From assembly GCA_903870955.1 (NCBI GenBank), contig CAIQEX010000163.1, positions 1 through 6,932 on the forward strand: a stretch of DNA of 6,932 nucleotides. Direction: 5' to 3'. The position numbers and the translations under genes are program-made. The first letter of the stretch is position 1, and the number at the start of each line of letters is the position of its first letter. Positions 1-5,606 of this stretch are shown here, piece by piece. This DNA is from an uncultured beta proteobacterium. Its GTDB lineage: Bacteria > Pseudomonadota > Gammaproteobacteria > Burkholderiales > Burkholderiaceae_C. The notes under the pieces are model-generated. The model had not been told where the DNA came from and searched no databases. It saw only the letters and a list, made by a program, of their open reading frames with translations.

Positions 1-40
1 ACAACGGCCACTTGCGCAGTTTGGCACAGTGACTTCACTT

Positions 41-80
41 TTGTCATGTGAACACCCGCCAATTGACACATCTTTGTCAC
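41..80 (+). promoter_or_regulatory. Pho-box-like phased TTGTCAY repeats
   Basis: Three related heptamers lie on one strand: TTGTCAT (41-47), TTGACAC (63-69) and TTGTCAC (74-80). Their starts are 22 and 11 bases apart, so they share an 11-bp phase with one position (52) unoccupied. The last two form 7 + 4 + 7 bases (TTGACAC-ATCT-TTGTCAC), which is the layout of an E. coli Pho box (CTGTCAT, 4-bp AT-rich spacer, CTGTCAY). The downstream copy matches that half-site at 6 of 7 bases and the upstream copy at 4 of 7. An alkaline phosphatase gene sits in the operon downstream, which makes PhoB a reasonable candidate. The same bases also read as an inverted repeat TGACA-N6-TGTCA, so another regulator is possible. 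Confidence 0.4.
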
Positions 81-92
81 AAAAGCTTTATA
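63..92 (+). promoter_or_regulatory. Probable sigma-70-type promoter of the fasciclin-acyltransferase-phosphatase operon
   Basis: A perfect -35 hexamer TTGACA (63-68) is followed after 18 bases by TTTATA (87-92); TATACG (89-94) is an overlapping alternative -10. The start codon at 123 lies about 30 bases downstream, leaving a short 5' leader with a GGAG ribosome-binding site at 111-114. If the overlapping Pho-box-like element is real, the box would replace the -35 function and TATACG would be the relevant -10, 8 bases after the second repeat. The two readings are not exclusive. Confidence 0.55.
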
Positions 93-122
93 CGCTCTGG
101 GCTTTTAACTGGAGTCACTTCG

Positions 123-632
123 ATGTCGAATATCACTTTCGCCCTGAGCCGCCGCAGCCTGGTCGCTTGCGCCACTATTTCCTTCGCCGCCTTGATCTCC
201 GGCTGTGCCACCGTTTCTGCCCCGGTCACCGTGACCGAAACGATCGCGAAAACTCCATCGCTGAGCACCCTGAGCGGTTTGATCGCCAGTGCCGGTTTGA
301 GCGATGCACTCAACGCAGCCGGCCCGTTCACCGTGTTTGCTCCCAGCAATGAAGCCTTCAAGGCCGTTCCCGCCAAGACTATGGAAGACCTGGCAGCCCA
401 CCCCGACAAGCTCAAAGATGTGCTGACCTACCATGTGGTGGCAGGCAAATCCATGGCTGCCGATGTGAAGAACTCCAAGGTCACCAGCCTGAATGGTGCC
501 CACCTGGAACTCTCCAAAGCCGGTGACTTCGTGACCGTCGAAAGCGCCGCCGTCACCACCGCCGACATCGTCGCCAGCAACGGTGTGGTGCACATCGTTG
601 ACACGGTGCTGATCCCACCCGCCAAGAAGTAA
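123..632 (+). CDS. Fasciclin (FAS1) domain lipoprotein
   Basis: Encodes 169 residues. The start at 123 is chosen over the upstream in-frame ATG at 48 because GGAG (111-114) precedes it at good spacing and because it places a lipoprotein signal exactly at the N-terminus: a basic n-region with SRR (9-11), a hydrophobic core, and lipobox I-S-G-C with Cys28 as the lipidation site. Ala29 follows the Cys, so inner-membrane retention by Asp+2 is not expected and an outer-membrane location is likely. Residues about 40-166 form one FAS1 domain: the H1-like motif GPFTVFAPSNEAF (67-79) and the H2-like segment NGVVHIVDTVLIPP (153-166) are both clear. FAS1 domains generally mediate adhesion or protein-protein contacts; no enzymatic activity is implied. 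It is the first gene of a probable operon, 19 bases before the acyltransferase. SRRSLVA also resembles a degraded twin-arginine motif. The domain call is firm; the biological role is unknown. Confidence 0.88.
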   Translation: MSNITFALSRRSLVACATISFAALISGCATVSAPVTVTETIAKTPSLSTLSGLIASAGLSDALNAAGPFTVFAPSNEAFKAVPAKTMEDLAAHPDKLKDVLTYHVVAGKSMAADVKNSKVTSLNGAHLELSKAGDFVTVESAAVTTADIVASNGVVHIVDTVLIPPAKK

Positions 633-651
633 TCTTCACACGCAGCGCACC

Positions 652-1440
652 ATGACCATGCAACCGCAAATGGTCGGTCTGCGCCGCTCTAGTACGGTCA
701 AATTGCTGGCGAAATCTATCGGTATCGCTGTGCAGTTTGCCCGTGGCGCCTGGCTCGTCACACTGCGTTTTCCCGGCTGGCAAAAGGCCCAGAAACTGCA
801 GGCCATACAGCGCTGGGCGCAACAGCTGTTGGACATCCTGGAAATCGAAGTTCAGAGCAACAAGCTTCCCCAAGCCGACTTTTCCGGCCTGGTGGTGAGC
901 AACCACCTTTCGTGGCTGGATATTCTGGTGCTGCAGTCGCTGATGCCGGGCTGCTTTGTAGCCAAGACCGAGGTGCGTTACTGGCCCGTGGTGGGCTATC
1001 TGGCACAGGCCTGTGCCACGATTTTTGTGGACCGCTCATCCCCGCGTTCTGCCCGTTCCATGGTGGACGATACCGCTGCGGCGATTGCCCAGGGTTATGC
1101 CGTGGTGGTGTTTCCCGAAGGCACCAGCAGCAATGGGCAAAACCTGGGCGATTTTCACGCCAACATTTTCGAGAGCGCCATCCGCGCGCAGGCACCGGTG
1201 CAGTTGCTGAGCCTGCAGTACCTCGACCGCAACAGCGGCAAAGCTGCCACCGCCGCACACTTTATTGACGACATGACGCTGGTCGGGTCGATTAAGGACG
1301 TCATGGCGACCTCCAGCATTCAGGCGCGCGTGCACATTGGCGAATGCATTGGCGCTGAAGGCCATACGCGTAAAACCCTGGCACACCGCGCCCATCAGGC
1401 CATACACACCCACCTTTTTTCTCCCGCCTATGAAACTTGA
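652..1440 (+). CDS. PlsC-type lysophospholipid acyltransferase (1-acyl-sn-glycerol-3-phosphate acyltransferase family)
   Basis: Encodes 262 residues. The family transfers an acyl chain from acyl-ACP or acyl-CoA to a lysolipid such as 1-acylglycerol-3-phosphate at the inner membrane. The catalytic NHxxxxD block is NHLSWLD with His85 and Asp90. The second block reads TIFVDRSS (123-130), and the third, FPEGTSS (154-160), is the glycerophosphate-binding motif with Ser where Arg is common. The N-terminal 20-40 region is moderately hydrophobic with basic residues and may be a membrane anchor. Length is within the usual 240-290 range. ATG codons at 652, 658 and 670 are all in frame and none has a convincing Shine-Dalgarno, so the start is uncertain by a few codons; translation may be coupled to the upstream gene 19 bases away. 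Its 3' end overlaps the next gene by 11 bases. It may be the housekeeping PlsC or a paralogue acting on another lysolipid, such as the ornithine-lipid enzyme OlsA; the sequence alone does not decide this. Confidence 0.88.
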   Translation: MTMQPQMVGLRRSSTVKLLAKSIGIAVQFARGAWLVTLRFPGWQKAQKLQAIQRWAQQLLDILEIEVQSNKLPQADFSGLVVSNHLSWLDILVLQSLMPGCFVAKTEVRYWPVVGYLAQACATIFVDRSSPRSARSMVDDTAAAIAQGYAVVVFPEGTSSNGQNLGDFHANIFESAIRAQAPVQLLSLQYLDRNSGKAATAAHFIDDMTLVGSIKDVMATSSIQARVHIGECIGAEGHTRKTLAHRAHQAIHTHLFSPAYET

Positions 1441-2032
1441 ACTTTTGCGTACCCCAAGACCCCGCGCAGCATGGCTGTGCGCATGGTTGCTGGTGGCACT
1501 GGCCTTACCTGCCGAGGTGCTGGCGCAAGAGCGAGCCACAGAGCAAGCGCAGGCCAGCACCGCAAACCTAACCGCAACCGCGACCACAACCATTAGCCCG
1601 CCGCTATTGCGTTTCGCAGACTTTTTCAAAATGCCCATGGGCAGCAAAGGCGCCGAGATAACACCGGCGCTGCAAAAGGCCGATGGCCAACAGGTCCGCC
1701 TGAACGGCTATATGGTGCAGGCGGAGCGACCCCTGTTGGGTCACTTCATGCTGACACCCCGCCCGGTGCGCATGAGTGAACACGCGGACGGCGACGCCGA
1801 CGATTTGCCCGCCGCCTGGGTCATGGTCTATTTAGCCCCCGAGCAACAGGACTTTGCCGTGCCGCATCAGCGTGGCCTGCTGGAACTGAGCGGCGTGCTC
1901 AGCGTAGGGCGTCTGGAAGAGACAGATGGCCGCGTCTCCTGGGTGCGCCTGCATCTGCAGCCCGAAGCCACCCGCGGCATGAATGCCTTTGAAGTCACCA
2001 ATTACCTGCACTCCTTGCAACACGTTCATTGA
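1430..2032 (+). CDS. Secreted protein of unknown function
   Basis: Encodes 200 residues. The start at 1430 overlaps the acyltransferase stop by 11 bases. It is preferred over the in-frame ATG at 1337, which lies deep inside that gene, because it gives a textbook Sec signal: basic residues 7-12, a hydrophobic stretch 14-26, and a likely cleavage after VLA (residue 32). No Shine-Dalgarno is visible, which fits translational coupling. Residues 33-58 are a low-complexity Thr/Ala/Gln linker. The folded part, about 60-200, contains FADFFKMPMG (62-71), DGQQVRLNGYMV (85-96), HFMLTPRPVRMSEH (105-118), an acidic stretch DGDADD (120-125) and a C-terminal YLHSLQH. The pattern 'G..V.L.GYM' followed by a presented 'F.L.P' segment resembles small periplasmic beta-barrel families such as DUF3299, but the Cys motif those proteins often carry is absent and I do not assign it there. 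It lies directly upstream of the alkaline phosphatase, so an accessory role in the periplasm is possible but unproven. Confidence 0.8.
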   Translation: MKLELLRTPRPRAAWLCAWLLVALALPAEVLAQERATEQAQASTANLTATATTTISPPLLRFADFFKMPMGSKGAEITPALQKADGQQVRLNGYMVQAERPLLGHFMLTPRPVRMSEHADGDADDLPAAWVMVYLAPEQQDFAVPHQRGLLELSGVLSVGRLEETDGRVSWVRLHLQPEATRGMNAFEVTNYLHSLQHVH

Positions 2033-2055
2033 CCCCCTTTCAACCGGACCACACC

Positions 2056-4110
2056 ATGACACACACCCACCCACCCAAGAGACACGCGCTACTGCAGGTC
2101 GTCACGGCCTCGCTGTTGGGCCTGGCGACGTTCAGCACGTTCGCCGCTCCCACGGTCAGTCGCCTGACACCCCCCAGCGAACTGTTTGCCAGCGGCAATG
2201 CAGCTCCGGTGATCGCCCGTTTTCTACCGGGCCAACGCTTTGACTTGCAGGCCACGGTGCGCCCGGACGAAGCCTCCAAGTCGATTACAGAAGCCAGCTT
2301 TTCCGTCGATGGCAAAAAGGTTGACGCCACCGTCGCGCTGCGCAGTTGTGCTGCGGGCTGCCTGGCCGCAGTACCCACCAACGCCAGCATCGCCACGGTG
2401 CGCGCGTTCAGCGCCACCAAGCCCGGCATCCATACCGTGACCGTGACGGCGACGCAAAGCGATGGCCAAAGCGTCAGCGCCACTGGCAATTTTGAAGTGG
2501 TGCCGCTCCTCGCGGGTGGCCAGAAGGTGAAGAACATCATCATCCTGCTGGGCGACGGCATGGGCGCTGCACAGCGCACCGGCGCACGCATCGTGGCGGG
2601 CGGTTATGCCCAGGGCAAGACCATTACGCCGCTGGCCATGGACACGTTCCCGGTCACCGGCATGGTGAAAACCGCCTCGCTCAACTCGGTGGTAACCGAC
2701 TCGGCCCCCGGCATGACCAGCTACGTGTCGGGCAACAAGAACAACAACAATGAAGAGGGCGTGTTCCCTGACGACACCGTTGAGCCGTTTGACAATCCGC
2801 GCATTGAATACCTGAGCGAATACCTGCACCGCACCCAGGGCAAGGCACTGGGCCTGGTGACCACCGCCGACGTGTTTGACGCCACGCCCGCAGGCAATGC
2901 CGTGCACACCAGCAGCCGGGGCGCGGGCACCGGCATCGTCGACCAGTTTCTGGACGACCGCAAGCTCACCGGACTCTCGGTGTTGATGGGCGGCGGACGC
3001 AAATGGTTTGTGCCGGCGACCACCCCAGGCTCGGCGCGCGGTGACAAGACCGACTACGCCTTCTCCGCCACCGATGCCCACACCAGTGAGATCGTCAAGC
3101 GCTGGGGCGCAGCACCCGGCGCCATGGACAAGGAGCGTGACCTGCTGGCCGAGTTCCAGAGCGCGGGCTTCAGCTACACGGCGGACAAGACCGCGCTGGA
3201 CGGCATCGACCCGGCCAAGACCGACAAACTGCTGGGCCTCTTTGCCCACTCCAACATGAACGTGGCGCTGGACAAGATTGATGGCCGACGCAACAAGGCA
3301 CGCGGTGTTACCGGCCGCGTGGTGGACGACTATGGCCTGCCCGACCAGCCCATGCTGGATGAGATGACCGACAAGGCACTGGCCGTGCTGGAGCGCCAGA
3401 AGAACGGTTTTGTGCTGATGGTGGAAGGCGCGTCGATTGACAAGCAGGCCCACAACATGGACACCGAGCGCTGGTTGCTCGACACCATTGAGTTTGACCG
3501 CGCCATTGCCCGCGTGCAGGCATTTGCCAAACTGCACGGCGACACACTGGTCATCATCACCGCTGACCACGAGTGCTCTGGTGCAGCCCTGATTGGTGGC
3601 TCACGCGTGACCGATGCGCGTCTGCAGGAATTGGTGCGTGAGGGAGGTGGCACGGCCAACCTGCGCGACAAGGTGGTCGGCATTTACGAACAAGCCGGTT
3701 TCCCCAAATACAAAATGGCCGCCGACGGCTATCCCGAAACCACCGACATCGACTACCGCATTCTGGTGGGCTATGGCGCCAACTCGGACCGCTATGAGGA
3801 CTTCCGCACCAACGACCGCCCGCTGCAAGACAGCCAGCAGCCCTTTGTGAAGAAGGAGCCACTGTCGGTGTACCCGGCAGGCCCCATCAACCGTGACACC
3901 GAAGGCAAGTTCCTGGTCACTGGCCAGGTGCCAGGCGACAGCGCAGTGCATACCGCGACCGACATCCCTCTGTCGGCTTTCGGCCCCGGTGCCTGGAGCT
4001 TCACCGGCGTGCAGGACAACACCGATGTGTTCTTCAAGCTGGCCCAGGCAGCGAATGGCGTGGTGCTGCCCGCTGACCTCTTTCCGGCCAAGCGCACGAC
4101 CAAAAAATAA
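2056..4110 (+). CDS. Alkaline phosphatase, PhoA family, with N-terminal Ig-like domain
   Basis: Encodes 684 residues. It should hydrolyse phosphate monoesters in the periplasm or outside the cell using two Zn and one Mg ion. The Sec signal spans about 1-31 (cleavage near TFAA-P). Residues about 50-155 look like an immunoglobulin-type beta domain and hold a close Cys pair (98 and 102). The catalytic domain follows. Every key E. coli PhoA residue has a counterpart: Asp167 in GDGMG (D51), nucleophile Ser216 after Asp215 (S102/D101), Asp275 and Thr277 in DATPAG (D153/T155), Arg288 (R166), Glu457, Asp462, Lys463 and His466 in EGASIDKQAH (E322/D327/K328/H331), Asp504-His505 in TADHE (D369/H370), and His632 in VHT (H412). 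The spacings D275-R288 (13), E457-D462-H466 (5, 4) and D462-D504 (42) equal those of E. coli. In contrast the H505-H632 gap is 127 residues against 42, an insertion of about 85. The ATG at 2056 fits the signal peptide; an in-frame TTG at 2029 overlapping the upstream TGA is an alternative. It is the last gene before the terminator at 4141. Confidence 0.95.
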   Translation: MTHTHPPKRHALLQVVTASLLGLATFSTFAAPTVSRLTPPSELFASGNAAPVIARFLPGQRFDLQATVRPDEASKSITEASFSVDGKKVDATVALRSCAAGCLAAVPTNASIATVRAFSATKPGIHTVTVTATQSDGQSVSATGNFEVVPLLAGGQKVKNIIILLGDGMGAAQRTGARIVAGGYAQGKTITPLAMDTFPVTGMVKTASLNSVVTDSAPGMTSYVSGNKNNNNEEGVFPDDTVEPFDNPRIEYLSEYLHRTQGKALGLVTTADVFDATPAGNAVHTSSRGAGTGIVDQFLDDRKLTGLSVLMGGGRKWFVPATTPGSARGDKTDYAFSATDAHTSEIVKRWGAAPGAMDKERDLLAEFQSAGFSYTADKTALDGIDPAKTDKLLGLFAHSNMNVALDKIDGRRNKARGVTGRVVDDYGLPDQPMLDEMTDKALAVLERQKNGFVLMVEGASIDKQAHNMDTERWLLDTIEFDRAIARVQAFAKLHGDTLVIITADHECSGAALIGGSRVTDARLQELVREGGGTANLRDKVVGIYEQAGFPKYKMAADGYPETTDIDYRILVGYGANSDRYEDFRTNDRPLQDSQQPFVKKEPLSVYPAGPINRDTEGKFLVTGQVPGDSAVHTATDIPLSAFGPGAWSFTGVQDNTDVFFKLAQAANGVVLPADLFPAKRTTKK

Positions 4111-4140
4111 CCCGTGGCGCAATGCCTGCTGAGCAAAGTA

Positions 4141-4174
4141 GCCGACGGTAAATTCTTACCGCCGGCTTTTTTTT
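4141..4174 (+). terminator. Intrinsic terminator after the alkaline phosphatase gene
   Basis: An 11-base stem (4141-4151 with 4156-4166, one A·C mismatch at the fourth base from its top-distal end) closes on a four-base ATTC loop and is followed directly by eight T residues (4167-4174). It starts 30 bases after the phosphatase stop codon. This is a classic Rho-independent terminator and separates the first operon from the H1-like gene. Confidence 0.93.
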
Positions 4175-4189
4175 GCGAAATTTGCGAAA
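4172..4189. repeat. Two tandem copies of TTTGCGAAA
   Basis: The nonamer TTTGCGAAA occurs twice back to back (4172-4180 and 4181-4189), the first copy sharing its T residues with the terminator tail. It is too short to interpret on its own; it may simply be AT-rich upstream DNA of the following promoter or a small protein-binding site. Confidence 0.4.
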
Positions 4190-4207
4190 AATCAAATCCA
4201 ACTTTTG

Positions 4208-4234
4208 AAACGATATAAACTATACACATCGTTT
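4208..4234 (+). promoter_or_regulatory. Operator-like inverted repeat in the promoter region of the H1-like gene
   Basis: The perfect half-sites AAACGAT (4208-4214) and ATCGTTT (4228-4234) flank 13 AT-rich bases, with half-site centres 20 bp apart, about two helical turns. Between them lie TATAAA (4214-4219) and TATACA (4221-4226), either of which could be a -10 hexamer; no good -35 is evident at matching distance. A binding protein sitting here would cover the -10 region, so repression is the simplest reading. The ribosome-binding site AGGAG follows at 4242-4246 with the start codon at 4254. The neighbouring gene product itself has a possible DNA-binding domain, so autoregulation is conceivable. 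Confidence 0.45.
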
Positions 4235-4253
4235 AACACTTAGGAGTCCCTCC

Positions 4254-4844
4254 ATGCAAGACAGTATCGCCAACGCCGAAGTCACCACCAACGCAACCCC
4301 TGCTGCTCCGGCGGCACCCGCAGTTGCGCCGGTTGTCGTGAGCAAGCCGGCAGTTAAGGCTGCTGCCAAACCAGCCGCAAAGGCTGCTGCCAAGCCCGTG
4401 GCAAAGAAGGCTGAGGCTCCGGCCAAGAAAGCGGACGTCGCCGTAGAGAAGAAGGCCGCTCCTGCCAAACCGAAAGCCAAGGCCAAGGTGGCCGCTAAGC
4501 CCGTAGCCAAAGCTGCCGCCAAGCCTGTAGCCAAAACCGAAGCTAAGCCCGCAGCCAAAGCTGCCGCCAAGCCTGCCGCCAAAGTGGCTGCAAAACCTGC
4601 AGCCAAGCCTGCCAAAGAAAAGAAGATCAAGATGGTGCGTGACAGCATCTCCATCCCCAAGACCGAATACGTGGTGCTGGATGAGATGAAACTGCGCGCC
4701 GGCAAACTCGCTGTGCACGTGAAGAAGACCGAACTGATCCGCGCTGGCATCAAGGCCCTGGCCGCCCTGGCTGACACGGCATTCGTTGCTGCCCTGCGTG
4801 CAGTGCCCAGCCTGAAGACCGGACGCCCCAGCAAGAGCGCCTAA
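4254..4844 (+). CDS. Histone-H1-like Ala/Lys/Pro-rich protein with ribbon-helix-helix-like C-terminus
   Basis: Encodes 196 residues. The start is fixed by AGGAG (4242-4246), 7 bases upstream. Residues 11-30 are Ala/Pro/Thr/Val-rich. Residues about 31-125 consist of short AAKP/AAAKPVAK-type repeats with roughly one Lys every three to four residues, a strongly basic, disordered tail resembling the C-terminal tail of histone H1 and bacterial H1-like or AlgP-like proteins; such tails bind DNA without sequence specificity. Residues 126-196 are a different, folded-looking domain: a short strand DSISIPK (130-136), a helix about 137-154, a helix about 157-173 beginning VKKTELIRAGIKAL, then a conserved-looking AVPSLKTGRP end. 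Strand-helix-helix is the order of a ribbon-helix-helix fold. A nucleoid-associated or regulatory DNA-binding role is inferred; a polymer-granule-associated role, as for PhaF-like AKP-rich proteins, is the main alternative, although I see no phasin domain. It is transcribed alone and converges on the hydrolase gene, the two stop codons overlapping. Confidence 0.85.
   Translation: MQDSIANAEVTTNATPAAPAAPAVAPVVVSKPAVKAAAKPAAKAAAKPVAKKAEAPAKKADVAVEKKAAPAKPKAKAKVAAKPVAKAAAKPVAKTEAKPAAKAAAKPAAKVAAKPAAKPAKEKKIKMVRDSISIPKTEYVVLDEMKLRAGKLAVHVKKTELIRAGIKALAALADTAFVAALRAVPSLKTGRPSKSA
4356..4403 (+). repeat. 24-bp tandem repeat (two units) inside the Lys/Ala tail
   Basis: Units 4356-4379 and 4380-4403 are adjacent and share an identical first 14 bases, AAGGCTGCTGCCAA; the rest is more diverged. 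Each unit encodes eight residues of the KAAAKPxA type. The unit length is a multiple of three, so gain or loss of a copy keeps the reading frame. Confidence 0.65.
4494..4589 (+). repeat. 48-bp tandem repeat (two units) inside the Lys/Ala tail
   Basis: Units 4494-4541 and 4542-4589 are adjacent. Their first 34 bases agree with a single mismatch (T4504 against C4552); the last 14 bases are diverged. Each encodes 16 residues of the AKPxAKAAAKP type. The near-identity at synonymous positions points to a recent duplication rather than selection on the amino acids alone. Confidence 0.75.
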
Positions 4845-5602
4845 GCAGCCCCCTGGCGGCTATCCCGCCAGCGCCGCACGGCGTCAGCCACCCACGGGCC
4901 ATCGTCCAAAGTCAGGTCATGGCCCGCGCTGGGGTGCAGGTACAGCGCGGTTCCCCAGCGTTTCGCCAGTTCTTCAGAGCATCGCACCGACACCAGTCGA
5001 TCGTGCGCACCCGCCAAGACCAAGGTCGGGACCTGCGGACCCTTTTCAGGCGCGCGATAACGCGCAGCGGCCAGCAGTTGCCGCATGGCGTTCAGGGCCG
5101 ATACCGGCCTTTGCACACGCTCCTCGCACCATTTTTGCAACACGTCATCGCGCGCATGGTGGGTCGTCAGGCGCAGAATCTCCCGCTCCCAGGCTTGTGG
5201 TGTTGCCCCGGTCAACGCCAACTTCAGCAGACTGAAAAAACTCGCCGGGCGCAAGCGCAGCCAGAACGGATTGAAGGGTCGCATGCTGGTGTTAATGAGT
5301 ACCAGTTCGCGCACCACCTGTGGCTGCTGCAAGGCCCATTGCGCCGCCACCATGCCGCCGAGTGACATGGCCAGCACGCCCACCGGCTCATGGATGCCAC
5401 GGCGCTGTATTTCCTGTTGGCACCACTGCGCCATCTGCGCAACGCTTGCGGCACTTTGCTCTTGCCACAACAACCCATTGCCCGGCAAGTCAAGCGTGAT
5501 CACCCGCGCGGGCAAGGCCGCTTCAAACTCGGCAATGAACTGACCCCAGTGCGCACTGGAGCGCGTCAGGCCACGTAGAAAAATCCAGGTTTGGGGCTGC
5601 AT
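4841..5602 (-). CDS. Alpha/beta hydrolase fold protein
   Basis: Encodes 253 residues. The start at 5602 is preferred over an in-frame ATG at 5734 because the extra 44 residues are Cys/Arg-rich, unlike the family, and overlap the upstream peptidase gene. AGGAG (5616-5620, minus strand) precedes it with a rather long 13-base gap. The catalytic triad is readable: nucleophile Ser80 in the elbow AMSLGGM (usual GxSxG with Ala in the first place), Asp201 in AGAHDRLV, and His228 in SAGHDLTLDD. The first strand and oxyanion region are IFLRGLTRSSAHW (7-19), and LDLPGNG (37-43) fits the fold. A lid with several Trp and Phe residues (110-150) suggests a hydrophobic substrate. No signal peptide is seen, so it is cytoplasmic. 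It sits 4 bases after the M14 peptidase stop and is surely cotranscribed with it. Substrate is unknown: esterase, lactonase and BioH-like roles are all possible. Its stop codon overlaps that of the convergent H1-like gene. Confidence 0.9.
   Translation of the reverse strand: MQPQTWIFLRGLTRSSAHWGQFIAEFEAALPARVITLDLPGNGLLWQEQSAASVAQMAQWCQQEIQRRGIHEPVGVLAMSLGGMVAAQWALQQPQVVRELVLINTSMRPFNPFWLRLRPASFFSLLKLALTGATPQAWEREILRLTTHHARDDVLQKWCEERVQRPVSALNAMRQLLAAARYRAPEKGPQVPTLVLAGAHDRLVSVRCSEELAKRWGTALYLHPSAGHDLTLDDGPWVADAVRRWRDSRQGAA
4853..4871. other. GC-rich hairpin just past the H1-like gene stop
   Basis: CTGGCGG (4853-4859) and CCGCCAG (4865-4871) form a perfect 7-base stem with a five-base loop. 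It lies 9 bases after the H1-like stop, within the 3' end of the convergent hydrolase gene. No T-tract follows on either strand, so it is not a canonical intrinsic terminator; it could stabilise 3' ends or be chance in GC-rich coding DNA. Confidence 0.25.
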
Positions 5603-5606
5603 GGTT

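Noticed and set aside
39..48. Shared 10-mer TTTTGTCATG between the first promoter and the peptidase start as a long-range repeat
   Set aside because: A pair of matching 10-mers is expected many times by chance in a window of this size; only the clustering of the TTGTCAY core is reported.
48..122. N-terminal extension of the fasciclin gene from ATG at 48
   Set aside because: It would cover the promoter hexamers and push the lipoprotein signal 25 residues inward; the ATG at 123 has a GGAG site.
2224..3570. Long open frame (448 codons) on the minus strand inside the alkaline phosphatase gene
   Set aside because: The plus-strand frame has complete catalytic motifs. The antisense frame is Gly/Ala/Val/His-rich with no recognisable domain, the usual by-product of GC-biased codon use.
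4205..4210. TTGAAA as a -35 box for the H1-like gene
   Set aside because: It lies only 10 bases before TATACA, and the sequence 17 bases downstream (ATCGTT) is not a -10 hexamer.
4220..4834. Ala/Gly/Leu-rich minus-strand frame opposite the H1-like gene
   Set aside because: It is the complement of the AKP repeats. The plus-strand gene has a Shine-Dalgarno, a promoter region and a folded C-terminal domain.
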